Counted from the first letter of the stretch, positions 33,842 to 44,585 are shown. The stretch is DNA of 64,000 nucleotides from an uncultured Prevotellaceae bacterium (GCA_902778535.1 CACYYG010000015.1:1-64000); one strand, 5' to 3'. Notes: generated by a model from the letters alone, not told the origin. Program-made: numbers and translations.

Positions 33842-36418
33842 TCAGTCTTTTGCGGATTGAACGTTGAAGGATAATTCTTCTTTTTCTGGGTTTTTCGTCA
33901 CGTTGATGGTGCAACCCTGAGGCAGTTCACCCTCGAGAATGAGCTCACAGACGCCGTCTTCTACATAGTTCTGCAGGGCGCGCTTCAGGGGACGGGCACC
34001 GAACTGCACATCGTAGCCCTTGGTAGCCACGAACTCGCGTGCCTCATCGTCTAAAACCACCGTGTAGCCTAGGTCTGCAATGCGTTTCACCAGCGGCTTC
34101 AGTTCTACGTTGACAATGCGCTTGATGGCGTCGAGGTCGAGCTGGTCGAAGGTGATGATTTCGTCGAGACGGTTGAGGAACTCGGGCGAGAACTGCTTCG
34201 ACAGTGCCTTTTGCACAATGCTGCGGGCATGTTCGCGGTCCTGCTCGTTCATGGCCAGTCCGATGCTGCCGGCCGTGAATCCCACGCCGCGACCGAAGTC
34301 CTTCAGCTGGCGTGTGCCGGCGTTGGAAGTCATGATTATCACAGTGTTGCGGAAGTCTACGAAACGTCCGTTACCATCGGTCAGACGGCCTTCGTCGAGC
34401 ACCTGCAGCAGCAGGTTGAAGACATTGCCATGAGCCTTCTCTATCTCGTCTAAGAGGACGATGGAGTAGGGTTTGCGGCGCACGCGCTCTGTCAGCTGTC
34501 CGCCCTCTTCATAGCCCACGTAGCCCGGAGGAGCGCCAATGAGCCGGCTGACGTTGAACGACTCGGTATACTCCGACATGTCTACACGGATGAGGGCATC
34601 GGGCGAGCCGAACATAAACTCGGCTAATTTCTTGGCTAAGAAGGTTTTGCCAACGCCTGTGGGGCCGAGGAACATAAAGGCGCCGATGGGATGGTTGGGG
34701 TCTTTCAGACCGACACGGTTGCGCTGTATGGCGCGTACCATCTTGTCGATGGCTGCATCCTGCGCAATCACCTGTTCCTTCAGTTCCTTTGCCATGCCCT
34801 TGAGGCGGATGCCCTCGCTCTCGGCCATGCGCTGCACGGGCACGCCGCTCATCATCGATACCACACTGGCCACCTCGGCCTCACCCACAGTCTGACGGTC
34901 GTCGTTGTTGCCATTGCGCCATTGCTCGGTGAGTACAGCCAGCTCGGCCTCAAGCTCTGTCTGACGGTCGCGGTAGCTGGCGGCCAGCTCGAAGTTCTGC
35001 CCTCGCACAGCGCTTTGCTTGCGGTCTTTTACGCGGGCCAGCTCCTTCTCCTTCTCTGTAATCTCGGGTGGCACGGTGCCATTCTTTAAATGTACGCGCG
35101 AGCCAGTCTCATCCATGGCGTCGATGGCCTTGTCGGGGAAAGCACGGTCGGCGATGTAGCGTTCTGTCAATCTGACACATGCCGTGAGCGCCTCGTCGGT
35201 GTATTCCACGTGGTGATGACGCTCGTAGCGGTCCTTGATGTTGTGCAAAATGGTGAGCGTTTCGTCGGCTGTCGTCGGATCTACGATGACCTTCTGGAAG
35301 CGGCGCTCCAGTGCGCCGTCCTTCTCGATGCTGTTGCGATATTCGTCAAGCGTTGTGGCGCCGATGCACTGTATGGTTCCACGTGCCAGGGCCGGCTTCA
35401 TAATGTTGGCGGCATCCATTGCTCCTGCCGAGCCGCCAGCACCTATGATGGTGTGTATCTCGTCGATGAAGACGATGATTTCAGGGTTTTTCTCCAGTTC
35501 CTTCAGCAGTGCCTTGATGCGCTCCTCAAACTGTCCGCGGTACTTGGTGCCTGCCACGATGCCCGTCATGTCGAGGTTGACGATGCGCTTGCCGAAGAAC
35601 ATAGGCGAGCACTTGCGCTGGGCAATGAGCTGTGCCAGACCTTCGACGATGGCGCTTTTGCCCACGCCGGGTTCGCCGATGAGGATGGGGTTGTTCTTCT
35701 TGCGGCGGCCGAGGATTTCGAGCACACGCTGAATCTCGCGCTCGCGGCCCACGATGGGGTCGAGCTTATCCTCCTTTGCGGCGGCCGTCAGGTCGGTAGA
35801 GAAGTTGTCGAGCACGGGTGTCTTGCTCTTCTGCTTCTGGGCCGTCTGGGTTTTCGAAGCGGCGGTTCCGCTTCCTGCGGAAGTGCCATTAGATGCTTCC
35901 TCGTCATATTCGTCCTCGTCCTCGTCGGGTAGCGCAATGCCGTTCTGTGGCGGAGGGTTGAGGGTTGAGGGTTGTGGGTTGTCAGCTGAGCGCAGCAGCG
36001 TCAGCACATCTTCGTAATTCATGTCGTTCTGTTCAAGGATTTGTTTGGCTCCGTTGTTGACTGAGTCGTGCAGGATGGCGAGCAGGAGATGCTGCTCGTC
36101 GACGCGCTGCACACGCTGGATGCGTGCCTCAAGGACTGCCAGCTTCAGGATGTTCGATGCCTTTTCGTTGAGCACCAGGTCATGTGTGTAGCTGGGCTTG
36201 AATATGTCATCCTGTCGCACCTTTGCTTCCAGTTCGTACTTGAGTTGGGAAATGTTGAGACGCAGGCGGCGGAAAACGTTCACCACCGGCCCTTCCTTCT
36301 GGCGCAAAAGTCCCAACAGCAAATGCTCTGGCCCAACGGAGCTTGAGGCCAGGCGTGCTGCCTCCTCTCGTGAGAAAGAGAGGATTTCGGATACTTTCGG
36401 TGAGAATTGACTTGTCAT
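33842..36418 (-). CDS. clpC: ClpC-type Hsp100 AAA+ unfoldase
   Basis: 858 residues from ATG 36418 (MTSQFSPKVSEILSFSREEA). Upstream codons cross the promoter. It has the paired Clp N repeats (about 5-150), AAA1 with GEPGVGKSAIVEGLAQ, a UVR-type middle segment (ARVKDRKQSAVRGQNFELAA), and AAA2 with GPTGVGKTFLAKKLAEFM. It feeds unfolded proteins to ClpP. The linker between the N domain and AAA1 holds a heptamer-encoded PQPSTLNPPPQ stretch plus an acidic and a Ser/Gly/Thr-rich run, longer than usual. The promoter is at 36460-36467. It heads a six-gene minus-strand group. Palindrome array B lies just upstream and is shared with the divergent PBP1A gene. Confidence 0.95.
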   Translation of the reverse strand: MTSQFSPKVSEILSFSREEAARLASSSVGPEHLLLGLLRQKEGPVVNVFRRLRLNISQLKYELEAKVRQDDIFKPSYTHDLVLNEKASNILKLAVLEARIQRVQRVDEQHLLLAILHDSVNNGAKQILEQNDMNYEDVLTLLRSADNPQPSTLNPPPQNGIALPDEDEDEYDEEASNGTSAGSGTAASKTQTAQKQKSKTPVLDNFSTDLTAAAKEDKLDPIVGREREIQRVLEILGRRKKNNPILIGEPGVGKSAIVEGLAQLIAQRKCSPMFFGKRIVNLDMTGIVAGTKYRGQFEERIKALLKELEKNPEIIVFIDEIHTIIGAGGSAGAMDAANIMKPALARGTIQCIGATTLDEYRNSIEKDGALERRFQKVIVDPTTADETLTILHNIKDRYERHHHVEYTDEALTACVRLTERYIADRAFPDKAIDAMDETGSRVHLKNGTVPPEITEKEKELARVKDRKQSAVRGQNFELAASYRDRQTELEAELAVLTEQWRNGNNDDRQTVGEAEVASVVSMMSGVPVQRMAESEGIRLKGMAKELKEQVIAQDAAIDKMVRAIQRNRVGLKDPNHPIGAFMFLGPTGVGKTFLAKKLAEFMFGSPDALIRVDMSEYTESFNVSRLIGAPPGYVGYEEGGQLTERVRRKPYSIVLLDEIEKAHGNVFNLLLQVLDEGRLTDGNGRFVDFRNTVIIMTSNAGTRQLKDFGRGVGFTAGSIGLAMNEQDREHARSIVQKALSKQFSPEFLNRLDEIITFDQLDLDAIKRIVNVELKPLVKRIADLGYTVVLDDEAREFVATKGYDVQFGARPLKRALQNYVEDGVCELILEGELPQGCTINVTKNPEKEELSFNVQSAKD
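35953..35980. repeat. GAGGGTT heptamer repeat inside clpC
   Basis: Three GAGGGTT units and one GTGGGTT, in frame in the linker between the N domain and AAA1. Confidence 0.85.
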
Positions 36419-36459
36419 CGATTTGCTTTGCTTTATCCTTAAAAGTGCAAACGGCGTGC

Positions 36460-36467
36460 CAAAGGTA
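36460..36467 (-). promoter_or_regulatory. clpC -7 element TACCTTTG
   Basis: Minus-strand TAnnTTTG match 42 bp upstream of ATG 36418. It decides against the longer clpC frame. Confidence 0.75.
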
Positions 36468-36546
36468 CGAATAAGCGGGCAAAACGCAAAAGAAAAACGC
36501 AATTTTCTTTTCATGGAGTTTAATTACGTCTTTGAAGTATATTTTA

Positions 36547-36629
36547 GTAACCACGTGGGTTACTGACTGTAACCCGCATGGTTACTGACAGTAACCCACG
36601 TGGTTACTGTCAGTAACCCTCGATGTTAC
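36547..36629. repeat. Phased palindrome array B, copy 2
   Basis: Four 17-bp palindromes GTAACC-N5-GGTTAC (last one degenerate) at 36547, 36569, 36591 and 36613, exactly 22 bp apart. They lie between the divergent promoters of clpC (36467) and the PBP1A gene (36739). The last element, centre CCTCGAT, is followed by a conserved ACCGA...GTTTCG flank shared with the other two copies. Confidence 0.95.
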
Positions 36630-36738
36630 CGATGTTTCGGTGACTTTTTGTCGAACGATGACTTTGGATAATTCTGGGCGGATGACTTAGAGGGGTATGT
36701 TTTTTCGGAAAAATTTTGCTCATATCAGTTTTTCTGTG

Positions 36739-36746
36739 TACTTTTG
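36739..36746 (+). promoter_or_regulatory. PBP1A gene -7 element TACTTTTG
   Basis: Plus-strand TAnnTTTG match 22 bp upstream of the ATG at 36768. Confidence 0.75.
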
Positions 36747-36767
36747 CAGTCCAAATAGATATGTGAA

Positions 36768-39155
36768 ATGAGAAAATGGTTCATAGGTATCCTGTGGGGC
36801 CTGTTGCTGCTGGCCGTTACAGGAGTGGGAGTGATATTCTGGGCTATTGCCGACGGTCGCATCGGTGACATGCCGCCCATCGAGGAGATGCTGAACCCTA
36901 TTGACAAGTCGGCCTCGCAGGTGTACTCGGCCGACGGTAAGCTGTTGGGTACCTATAGCTATAGCCGCGAGAACCGTGTGATGGTGAGCTACAACGAGCT
37001 GTCGCCCTCATTGGTTCAGGCACTGGTGGCTACTGAGGATGCCCGTTTCTTCGAGCATGCCGGCATCGACTTCAAGGCATTGATTCGCGCCGTGGTGAAG
37101 CGAGGCGTGATGCGGCAAAAGAGTGCCGGAGGCGGCTCAACCCTTACGCAGCAGCTGGCCAAGCAGCTCTACCACGAAGGCGGTGCACACACCACCACTG
37201 AGCGTCTGCTGCAGAAACCCATCGAATGGGTTATCGCCGTGAAATTGGAGCGTACCTATACGAAGGAGGAGATTATCGCCCTGTACCTCAACAAGTTTGA
37301 CTTCCTCAACAATGCCGTAGGCATCAAGACTGCTGCCAACACCTATTTCTCAAAAGAGCCGCATGACCTCAGCATCACTGAGTCAGCCACGCTGGTGGGC
37401 ATGTGCAAAAATCCCAGCTATTTCAATCCCCGCCGATACCCTGAGCGCTGTCAGGAGCGCCGCAACATCGTGTTGCAGCAGATGTGCAAGGAGGGCTATA
37501 TCACCGAAGAGCAGTTGGACAGTTGCTCAGAAGTGGTGCTGGCTAATGAGCTGAAGTTCCACGTGGCTGACCATAACAACGGTGTGGCCACCTATTTCCG
37601 CGACTTCCTGCGCCGCTACATGATGGCGAAGAAACCCGTGCAGAGCGACTATCCTGAGTGGAACCGCGTGCAGTATGAGATTGACAGGATAGCGTGGGAA
37701 GAAGATCCCCTCTACGGATGGTGCAACAAAAACTTCAAGGCCAACGGCGCACCTTATGACATTTATACCGACGGACTAAAGATTTACACCACCCTTGACA
37801 CGCGTATGCAGCAATATGCCGAGGAGGCCTGCTATGAGCACGTGGTGGGCTACCTGCAGCCGGAGTTCTGGCGCGGCAACCGCAACCGCCGCAATGCACC
37901 ATACGCCAACAACTTGTCGACGGCCGAAGTGAACAAAATCATCAAGCGCAATATCCGTCAGAGCGACCGCTACCGTGTGATGAAGGAGGCCGGCGCTACG
38001 CAGGAGGAGATTGACGCCGCGTTCAATACGCCGGTGAAGATGGCTGTGTTTACCTACCATGGCGAGCGTGACACGATGATGACTCCGCGCGACTCCATCC
38101 TCTACTATAAGTCGTTCCTGCGCACAGGCTTTGTCAGCATGGAGCCGCATAGCGGCCATGTGAAAGCCTACGTCGGCGGACTCGACTTCCAGCACTTTGC
38201 CTACGATATGGCCTCACTCGGACGCCGTCAGGTGGGCTCCACTATCAAACCGTTCCTCTATTCATTGGCCATGTCGCCTGCCGGTGCCAACATGACGCCC
38301 TGCACCGAGGTGCTCTGTGAGCGCCACACCTGCTACACCGACGATGGCCGGCCTTGGACGCCGCGCAACGGCAGTGCAGCACGCCTGGGAGAGATGGTGA
38401 CGCTGAGATGGGGCTTGCAGACGTCGAACAACTGGATATCAGCCATACTCATCGACCTGGTACGCCCGAAGAACTTCCTGGCCATCCTGCGTGAGTATGG
38501 TTTCAACAACCCCGACATTTTCCCCGGCCCTGCACTCTGCCTGGGTCCCTGCGAGAACACCGTGGCCGAAATGGTCTCGGCCTATACCACGTTTGTCAAT
38601 CATGGCTATCGCTCAGCACCCGTCTTTGTCACGAAGATTGTTGACAACGAAGGAAAGGTCTATAACGCTGATCAGCTGGCCAGGCCGGGCAATGAGGTGC
38701 TCGACAATGAGACAGCCGAAAAGATGATCTACATGCTGCGTGGCGTCGTGGATGGCGGTACGGGCAGCCGACTGCGCCGTGCTCCCTATAACTTTACCGC
38801 TGCGATAGGCGGAAAGACGGGTACGACCAACAGCAACAGCGACGGATGGTTTATGGGCATTACGCCGAAGCTCGTCTCAGGCTGCTGGGTGGGCGGCGAA
38901 GACCGCGACATCCACTTCGAGAGCATGGCCTACGCTCAGGGCGCTTCTGCTGCTCTGCCAGTCTTTGGCCTTTACATGAAAAAGATTTATGCCGACCCCA
39001 CCATCGACATCACTCAGAATGACCAGTTCGACATCACACCGGGCTTCGATCCCTGTCAGGGTGAGATTGGCTTAGGAGATGAAGAGGGCGAGGAAGGCGA
39101 GGAAGGCGAGGAAGGCCATCAGGAAATATTTGGCTTGCCTATTTTGTACGAATAA
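36768..39155 (+). CDS. Class A penicillin-binding protein (PBP1A type)
   Basis: 795 residues. An N-terminal membrane anchor (about 5-25) precedes a GT51 transglycosylase domain with ATEDARFFEHAGIDF (catalytic Glu near 90) and GGSTLTQQLAKQL. The transpeptidase domain has SxxK as STIK (about 490), SNN in LQTSNNW, and KTGT near 683. It polymerises and crosslinks peptidoglycan in the periplasm. The C terminus ends in a short acidic tandem repeat (DEEGEEGEEGEEG) made of 9-bp units at about 39085-39115, which is not a family feature. It has its own promoter at 36739 and is followed 12 bp later by ilvD, so the two may be co-transcribed. Confidence 0.95.
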   Translation: MRKWFIGILWGLLLLAVTGVGVIFWAIADGRIGDMPPIEEMLNPIDKSASQVYSADGKLLGTYSYSRENRVMVSYNELSPSLVQALVATEDARFFEHAGIDFKALIRAVVKRGVMRQKSAGGGSTLTQQLAKQLYHEGGAHTTTERLLQKPIEWVIAVKLERTYTKEEIIALYLNKFDFLNNAVGIKTAANTYFSKEPHDLSITESATLVGMCKNPSYFNPRRYPERCQERRNIVLQQMCKEGYITEEQLDSCSEVVLANELKFHVADHNNGVATYFRDFLRRYMMAKKPVQSDYPEWNRVQYEIDRIAWEEDPLYGWCNKNFKANGAPYDIYTDGLKIYTTLDTRMQQYAEEACYEHVVGYLQPEFWRGNRNRRNAPYANNLSTAEVNKIIKRNIRQSDRYRVMKEAGATQEEIDAAFNTPVKMAVFTYHGERDTMMTPRDSILYYKSFLRTGFVSMEPHSGHVKAYVGGLDFQHFAYDMASLGRRQVGSTIKPFLYSLAMSPAGANMTPCTEVLCERHTCYTDDGRPWTPRNGSAARLGEMVTLRWGLQTSNNWISAILIDLVRPKNFLAILREYGFNNPDIFPGPALCLGPCENTVAEMVSAYTTFVNHGYRSAPVFVTKIVDNEGKVYNADQLARPGNEVLDNETAEKMIYMLRGVVDGGTGSRLRRAPYNFTAAIGGKTGTTNSNSDGWFMGITPKLVSGCWVGGEDRDIHFESMAYAQGASAALPVFGLYMKKIYADPTIDITQNDQFDITPGFDPCQGEIGLGDEEGEEGEEGEEGHQEIFGLPILYE

Positions 39156-39167
39156 TCAGTAGAATAT

Positions 39168-40964
39168 ATGAAACATCCATTACGTAGTAGTGTATGCACC
39201 GAGGGTCGCCGTATGGCCGGCGCCCGTGCCTTGTGGGTTGCCACAGGCATGAAGCACGAACAGTTTGGCAAGCCCATCATTGCCATTGTCAACTCGTTTA
39301 CTCAGTTTGTGCCGGGCCATACACACCTGCACGAGATAGGACAGATAGTCAGAGAAGAAATAGAGCAGCTGGGCTGTTATGCCGCTGAGTTCAACACCAT
39401 CGCCATCGACGACGGCATCGCCATGGGCCACGACGGAATGCTCTACTCGCTGCCCTCGCGAGACATCATTGCCGACTCTGTTGAGTATATGGTCAACGCC
39501 CACAAGGCCGATGCTATGGTGTGTATCTCAAACTGCGACAAGGTGACGCCGGGTATGCTCATGGCCGCCATGCGCCTGAACATTCCTGCCGTGTTCGTTT
39601 CTGGCGGCCCGATGGAGGCTGGCAAATGGCGTGGCGAGAACGCCGACCTCATCACTGCAATGGTGAAAGGTGCCGACCCCAGCGTCTCTGACGACGAGAT
39701 GAAAGAGATAGAGCAGTGTGCCTGTCCGGGCTGTGGCTCGTGCTCAGGCATGTTCACCGCCAACTCGATGAACTCGCTTACTGAAGCCATCGGCCTGTCG
39801 CTGCCCGGCAATGGTACCATCCTGGCCACGCACGTCAATCGTGTAAAGCTGTTCCGCGAGGCTGCACAGCTCATCGTGAAGAACGCTCTGGCTTACTATG
39901 AAAAGGGTGATGAATCAGTCCTTCCGAGAAGCATCGCCACCCGTCAGGCTTTCCTCAACGCCATGACGCTTGACATCGCAATGGGAGGCTCGACGAACAC
40001 CGTGCTCCACCTGTTGGCTGTGGCACAGGAGGCTGGCGTCGACTTCACCATGAAGGACATCGATGCCTTGAGCCGTAAGACGCCCTGCCTCTGCAAGCTG
40101 GCTCCCAATACGCAGAAATACAGTGTGCAGGAGTGCAACCGTGCCGGTGGCATTCTCGGCATCCTGAACGAGCTGAACAAGGGCGGGCTCATCGACAGCA
40201 GCGCCATTCGCGTTGATGGCATGACGCTTGGAGAGGCAATGGACAGGTATGATGCCAACGGATTGAACGACGAGGCTGCCATCTACTTCAGCGCTCCTGC
40301 CGGACGCTTCTCTACTGAGATGGGCTCACAGAATGAGTATTACGACAAGCTCGACCTGGACCGTGAGAACGGCTGCATCCGCGACATCGAACATGCCTAT
40401 ACGAAGGACGGCGGACTGGCCGTGCTCTTCGGCAACATTGCTCAGGACGGTTGCGTAGTGAAAACAGCCGGCGTAGACGAGAGCCTGTGGCACTTTGAAG
40501 GTCCCGCCGTGGTGTTTGACTCACAGGAAGATGCCTGCGAGGGTATCCTTGGCGGACGGGTGAAGAAAGGCGACTGCGTGGTCATCACCCACGAGGGTCC
40601 GAAGGGCGGACCTGGTATGCAGGAGATGCTCTATCCTACATCTTATATTAAGAGTATGCACTTGGGCAAGGAGTGTGCCCTCATCACTGATGGACGCTTC
40701 AGCGGCGGCACCAGCGGACTGAGCATCGGACATATCTCGCCCGAGGCTGCCAATGGCGGTAATATCGGTAAGATCAAGGACGGCGACATCATCGTCATCG
40801 ACATTCCTTCGCGCAGCATCAACGTGAAACTGAGCGACGAGGAGCTGGCTGCACGTCAGCAGCAACCCTTGAAGCGCAATCGTGTCGTCTCGAAAGCCCT
40901 GCGTGCCTATGCCCAAAGCGTCAGCTCGGCCGACAAAGGCGGTGTGAGAATCATAGAAGATTGA
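39168..40964 (+). CDS. ilvD: Dihydroxy-acid dehydratase
   Basis: 598 residues. It dehydrates 2,3-dihydroxy-3-methyl-butanoate or -pentanoate to the keto acids of valine and isoleucine. Cluster-binding cysteines are seen in [12 protein letters not shown] and [13 protein letters not shown]. Other family signatures are [12 protein letters not shown] and [17 protein letters not shown] near the C terminus. The long form of about 600 residues is typical. It is the first ilv gene of an ilvD-cotH-ilvB-ilvN cluster. No attenuator or leader peptide was found upstream. Confidence 0.97.
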   Translation: MKHPLRSSVCTEGRRMAGARALWVATGMKHEQFGKPIIAIVNSFTQFVPGHTHLHEIGQIVREEIEQLGCYAAEFNTIAIDDGIAMGHDGMLYSLPSRDIIADSVEYMVNAHKADAMVCISNCDKVTPGMLMAAMRLNIPAVFVSGGPMEAGKWRGENADLITAMVKGADPSVSDDEMKEIEQCACPGCGSCSGMFTANSMNSLTEAIGLSLPGNGTILATHVNRVKLFREAAQLIVKNALAYYEKGDESVLPRSIATRQAFLNAMTLDIAMGGSTNTVLHLLAVAQEAGVDFTMKDIDALSRKTPCLCKLAPNTQKYSVQECNRAGGILGILNELNKGGLIDSSAIRVDGMTLGEAMDRYDANGLNDEAAIYFSAPAGRFSTEMGSQNEYYDKLDLDRENGCIRDIEHAYTKDGGLAVLFGNIAQDGCVVKTAGVDESLWHFEGPAVVFDSQEDACEGILGGRVKKGDCVVITHEGPKGGPGMQEMLYPTSYIKSMHLGKECALITDGRFSGGTSGLSIGHISPEAANGGNIGKIKDGDIIVIDIPSRSINVKLSDEELAARQQQPLKRNRVVSKALRAYAQSVSSADKGGVRIIED

Positions 40965-40978
40965 CCATTGAAGATTGG

Positions 40979-42829
40979 ATGAGAAAACAAATTGCCATAC
41001 TGAGCCTGGCTTGTGCCGCATGGGGTGTTGCCCTGGCTGACGAGGACCCGAAGCTGACGGGCACTGTCATCGGTACGGCTGAGTCGGTGAACTATTCCAC
41101 GGGTAATCAGTCAACGACAGTGAATACTTGCCGTGACGCCTTCGACGGTAACCTTCAAACTTTCTTTGCTTCGTGGGAACGCAGTTATACTTGGGCTGGT
41201 CTGGACCTTGGCGTGCCGCATGTCATCACACGAGTAGGATGGTCGCCGCGCAATGATGTGCATGGCGAGCAACGCGTGCAGTTAGGCGTGTTCGAAGGTG
41301 CCAACAGTCCTGATTTCATGGATGCTCTGCCGCTTTACGTCATCAGCGAGCGAGGCACTATCGGAACTGTTTCCCACGCTGATGTTGCCTGCTCGAAAGG
41401 ATTCCGCTATGTTCGATATATCGGTCCGTCTGATGCTCGCTGCAACATTGCTGAGATAGAATTCTATGGACATGAGGGCGAGGGCGACGAGTCGCAACTT
41501 TACAGGTTGACGAATCTGCCTACCGTCAGCATACATACCCTCAACGGCGAGATTCCCTACGACAAGGAGCACCAGATTGTTTCTCAGCTGACCATTATCT
41601 CTGACGACGGTTTGCTGTCAGAGCCCGGCACGACACGTGAGCGTGGCAATGCCTCACGCGGCTTTCCGAAAAAGCCCTGGCGCATCAAGTTCGACAAGAA
41701 ACAGCGTGTGCTGGATGCACCGGGAAAAGCCAAGAAATGGACGCTCCTCAACAACTACGGTGATAAGACGCTGATGCGCAACCTGCTGGCTTTTGAATTG
41801 AGCAAACGCCTGGGGATGCCATATACACCCTACGGCACTGTCGTTGACGTACTGCTCAACGGCGAGTACAAGGGCTGCTATCAGCTGTGTGATCAGGTGG
41901 AGGTGAACAAAAACCGTGTCGATATTGTGGAGATGACGCCGCAGGACAACAGCGGCACGGCACTCACCGGCGGATATTTCATCGAGATTGACGCCTACGC
42001 CGACCAGGAGGCTTCGCATTTCTATTCGAGCAAAGGCAATCCCGTCACCATCAAATCGCCGGAAGAAGACTCCATCACCACGCAGCAGATGACCTACATC
42101 CGTCAGCGCTTCAACACTATGGAGAGCAGTTGGAGCACCTACCTCGACCTGAACACTTTCCTTCGTCATTTCCTTGTAGGAGAGCTGTCGGGCAACACCG
42201 ACACCTACTGGAGCGTGTTCATGTATAAGGATCGCGACGACCAGATGTTCTACACGGGTCCGGTGTGGGATTTCGACCTTGCCTTCGAGAACGACAACCG
42301 AACCTTTCCCGTCAACAGCAAGTCAGACTACATCTATCGCAGTGGCGGCAGCTGTGCCGGCAACATGAAGACTTTCGTCGACAACATCGTGGTGCGTAAT
42401 GCCAATGCCCGGGCACAGCTCGTCGAGATTTGGGACGAGGCGCGGCAGAGCGGACTTAACGAGGAAAACATGGTGGCGTTCATCGACAGTCTTGAGCAGG
42501 AGCTGGATTTGTCGCAGCAGCTGAATTTCATCCGATGGCCTATTATGAACACATACGTACACCAGAATCCGACGCTTTGGGGCAGCTATCAGGCCGAGGT
42601 GCAGAACGTCCGGCGGTTTATGAGGGAGCGTATAGCCTGGATGGACAGGAAACTGGGCTATACCTACGTTCCCAACAGTATTGCCGACGTGCACATTGAC
42701 TATAATCTGCCATACGAAGTGTATAACCTGCAGGGCAGAGCCTGCGGCAGTCGTCTGGAAGGCCTGTCGCCAGGCATCTATGTCGTCCGCCAGGGACGTG
42801 CTGTCAGGAAAGTGACAATATCCGACTAA
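40979..42829 (+). CDS. CotH-family surface protein within the ilv cluster
   Basis: 616 residues from ATG 40979. A TTG at 40961 inside the ilvD stop region is less likely. Signal peptide MRKQIAILSLACAAWGVALA. Residues about 30-165 resemble a galactose-binding or discoidin-like beta-sandwich (CRDAFDGNLQTFFAS, RYVRYIGPSDARCNIAEIEFYG). The CotH domain (about 180-540) shows RERGNASRGFPKKPWRIKF, NYGDKTLMRNLLAFELSK and VWDFDLAFENDN. The C terminus (LSPGIYVVRQGRAVRKVTISD) resembles a type IX secretion tail. It begins 14 bp after the ilvD stop and ends 18 bp before ilvB. A secreted protein in an amino-acid operon is unexpected, and shared expression does not imply shared function. It is homologous in its CotH part to the protein at 11686-13749. 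Confidence 0.85.
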   Translation: MRKQIAILSLACAAWGVALADEDPKLTGTVIGTAESVNYSTGNQSTTVNTCRDAFDGNLQTFFASWERSYTWAGLDLGVPHVITRVGWSPRNDVHGEQRVQLGVFEGANSPDFMDALPLYVISERGTIGTVSHADVACSKGFRYVRYIGPSDARCNIAEIEFYGHEGEGDESQLYRLTNLPTVSIHTLNGEIPYDKEHQIVSQLTIISDDGLLSEPGTTRERGNASRGFPKKPWRIKFDKKQRVLDAPGKAKKWTLLNNYGDKTLMRNLLAFELSKRLGMPYTPYGTVVDVLLNGEYKGCYQLCDQVEVNKNRVDIVEMTPQDNSGTALTGGYFIEIDAYADQEASHFYSSKGNPVTIKSPEEDSITTQQMTYIRQRFNTMESSWSTYLDLNTFLRHFLVGELSGNTDTYWSVFMYKDRDDQMFYTGPVWDFDLAFENDNRTFPVNSKSDYIYRSGGSCAGNMKTFVDNIVVRNANARAQLVEIWDEARQSGLNEENMVAFIDSLEQELDLSQQLNFIRWPIMNTYVHQNPTLWGSYQAEVQNVRRFMRERIAWMDRKLGYTYVPNSIADVHIDYNLPYEVYNLQGRACGSRLEGLSPGIYVVRQGRAVRKVTISD

Positions 42830-42847
42830 AATCAGACTATTCATTAT

Positions 42848-44557
42848 ATGCAAGAGAGAATTACCGGCTCTGAGGCGCTGATGCTGGCTTTGAAGTCAGA
42901 AGGCGTGGAGACCATCTTCGGCTATCCCGGCGGCAGCATCATGCCTGTCTACGACGCCCTCTACGACTATACGCGTGGGCCGAAGAAGGCCTTTGACCAT
43001 ATCCTCGTGCGCCACGAACAGGCTGCTACTCATGCTGCTGAGGGCTATGCCCGTGTCAGCGGTAGGGTAGGGGTGGCCATTGTCACCAGCGGGCCGGGCG
43101 CTACCAACACACTGACAGGCGTGGCTGACGCCATGCTCGACTCTACACCAATCGTCGTCATTGCCGGACAGGTTCCCATCGGCGCCCTGGGCACCGACGC
43201 TTTTCAGGAGGTAGACCTTGTAGGCCTGGCACAGCCCATCTCGAAATGGAGCTATCAGATACGTCATGCCGAAGACATTGCCTGGGCCGTCAGCCGTGCT
43301 TTCTACATCGCGCGCAGCGGTAGGCCGGGGCCTGTGGTGCTCGACTTTCCGAAGAACGCACAGGTAGAGACGGTGGAGTTCAAGGCCGAGCATGTCAGCT
43401 TCATCCGTTCTTACGTGGCCTATCCCAAGTTGAGCGACGCCGCCGTGCAGCAGGCCGCTGAGCTGATAAACAATGCAAAGAAGCCCCTCGCACTGGTAGG
43501 TCAGGGTGTGGAGCTGGCAGGAGCACAGGAGGAGCTTAAGACATTCCTCGAGAAAGCCGACATTCCTGCAGGCCGCACGATGCTGGGCCTGAGTGCACTT
43601 CCTTCGAACCATCCGTTGAATGTGGGCATGCTGGGCATGCACGGCAACTACGCCGTCAACCTGAAGGAACAGGAGTGCGACGTGCTCATCGCCATCGGTA
43701 TGCGTTTCAGCGACCGCGTCACCGGTAATGTGAAGACCTACGCCAAGCAGGCGAAGATCATCCACTTAGACATCGACAAGAGCGAGATAGACAAGAACGT
43801 GAAGACCGACGTGGCCGTGGTAGCCGACTGCAAGGAGTCGCTGCCGGCCATTACTGCGTTGCTGCAGAAGGCTGATCATCATGAATGGCGTGAGTCCTTT
43901 AAGCCTTTGAACGAGCAGGAACGCCAGAAGGTGATTGAGCCGGCCATCCATCCCAAGGACGGGCCACTGCTGATGGGCGAGGTGGTGAACGCCGTGGCTG
44001 AACAGGCACCTGACGACACCGTGCTCGTCACCGACGTTGGACAGAATCAGCTCTTTGCCACCCGCTATTTCAAATATCTCCACCAGCGCAGCATCTGCAC
44101 CAGCGGCGGCCTCGGCACAATGGGATATGGCATGCCAGCGGCTGTCGGAGCCACTTTTGGCGGCGACGGCCGTACCGTGGTCTGCTTCATGGGCGATGGC
44201 GGCTTCCAGATGAACATTCAGGAGCTGGGCACCATCATGGAGCAGCAGGCTAAAGTAAAGATGATATTGCTCAACAACAACTACCTGGGCAATGTGCGCC
44301 AGTGGCAGGACATGTTCTGGCAGCGCCGTAAGTCGTTCACGAGGATGCTCAACCCATGCTATGAGCTCATCGCACAAGGCTATGGCGTTGGCTACGAAGC
44401 TGTCACCGACCGTTCCTCCCTGCACGATGCTGTCGGCAGGATGCTTGCCGCCGACGGTCCCTTCATCCTGGAGTGTGCCATCAAGGAAGACGACGATGTG
44501 CTGCCAATGACGCCGCCAGGCAAGAATGTCGATGACATGATGCTTTCTTTGAGTTAA
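42848..44557 (+). CDS. ilvB: Acetolactate synthase large subunit
   Basis: 569 residues. A thiamine-diphosphate enzyme that joins two pyruvates, or pyruvate and 2-oxobutanoate, as the first common step of branched-chain amino acid synthesis. The cofactor glutamate is E57 (VRHEQAATHAAEGYAR). GDGGFQMNIQEL to NNNYLGNVRQWQ is the ThDP/Mg motif. The FAD-region sequence GMLGMHGNYAVNL is typical. The stop codon is embedded in a heptamer repeat that runs to the ilvN start. Confidence 0.97.
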   Translation: MQERITGSEALMLALKSEGVETIFGYPGGSIMPVYDALYDYTRGPKKAFDHILVRHEQAATHAAEGYARVSGRVGVAIVTSGPGATNTLTGVADAMLDSTPIVVIAGQVPIGALGTDAFQEVDLVGLAQPISKWSYQIRHAEDIAWAVSRAFYIARSGRPGPVVLDFPKNAQVETVEFKAEHVSFIRSYVAYPKLSDAAVQQAAELINNAKKPLALVGQGVELAGAQEELKTFLEKADIPAGRTMLGLSALPSNHPLNVGMLGMHGNYAVNLKEQECDVLIAIGMRFSDRVTGNVKTYAKQAKIIHLDIDKSEIDKNVKTDVAVVADCKESLPAITALLQKADHHEWRESFKPLNEQERQKVIEPAIHPKDGPLLMGEVVNAVAEQAPDDTVLVTDVGQNQLFATRYFKYLHQRSICTSGGLGTMGYGMPAAVGATFGGDGRTVVCFMGDGGFQMNIQELGTIMEQQAKVKMILLNNNYLGNVRQWQDMFWQRRKSFTRMLNPCYELIAQGYGVGYEAVTDRSSLHDAVGRMLAADGPFILECAIKEDDDVLPMTPPGKNVDDMMLSLS

Positions 44558-44585
44558 GAGTTAAAAGTTTAGAGTTAAGAGTTGA
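44551..44585. repeat. GAGTTAA heptamer repeat joining ilvB and ilvN
   Basis: Five 7-bp units (GAGTTAA, variants AAGTTTA and GAGTTGA) include the ilvB stop codon and end directly before the ilvN ATG. The ribosome-entry region of ilvN is therefore made of repeat units. Confidence 0.92.
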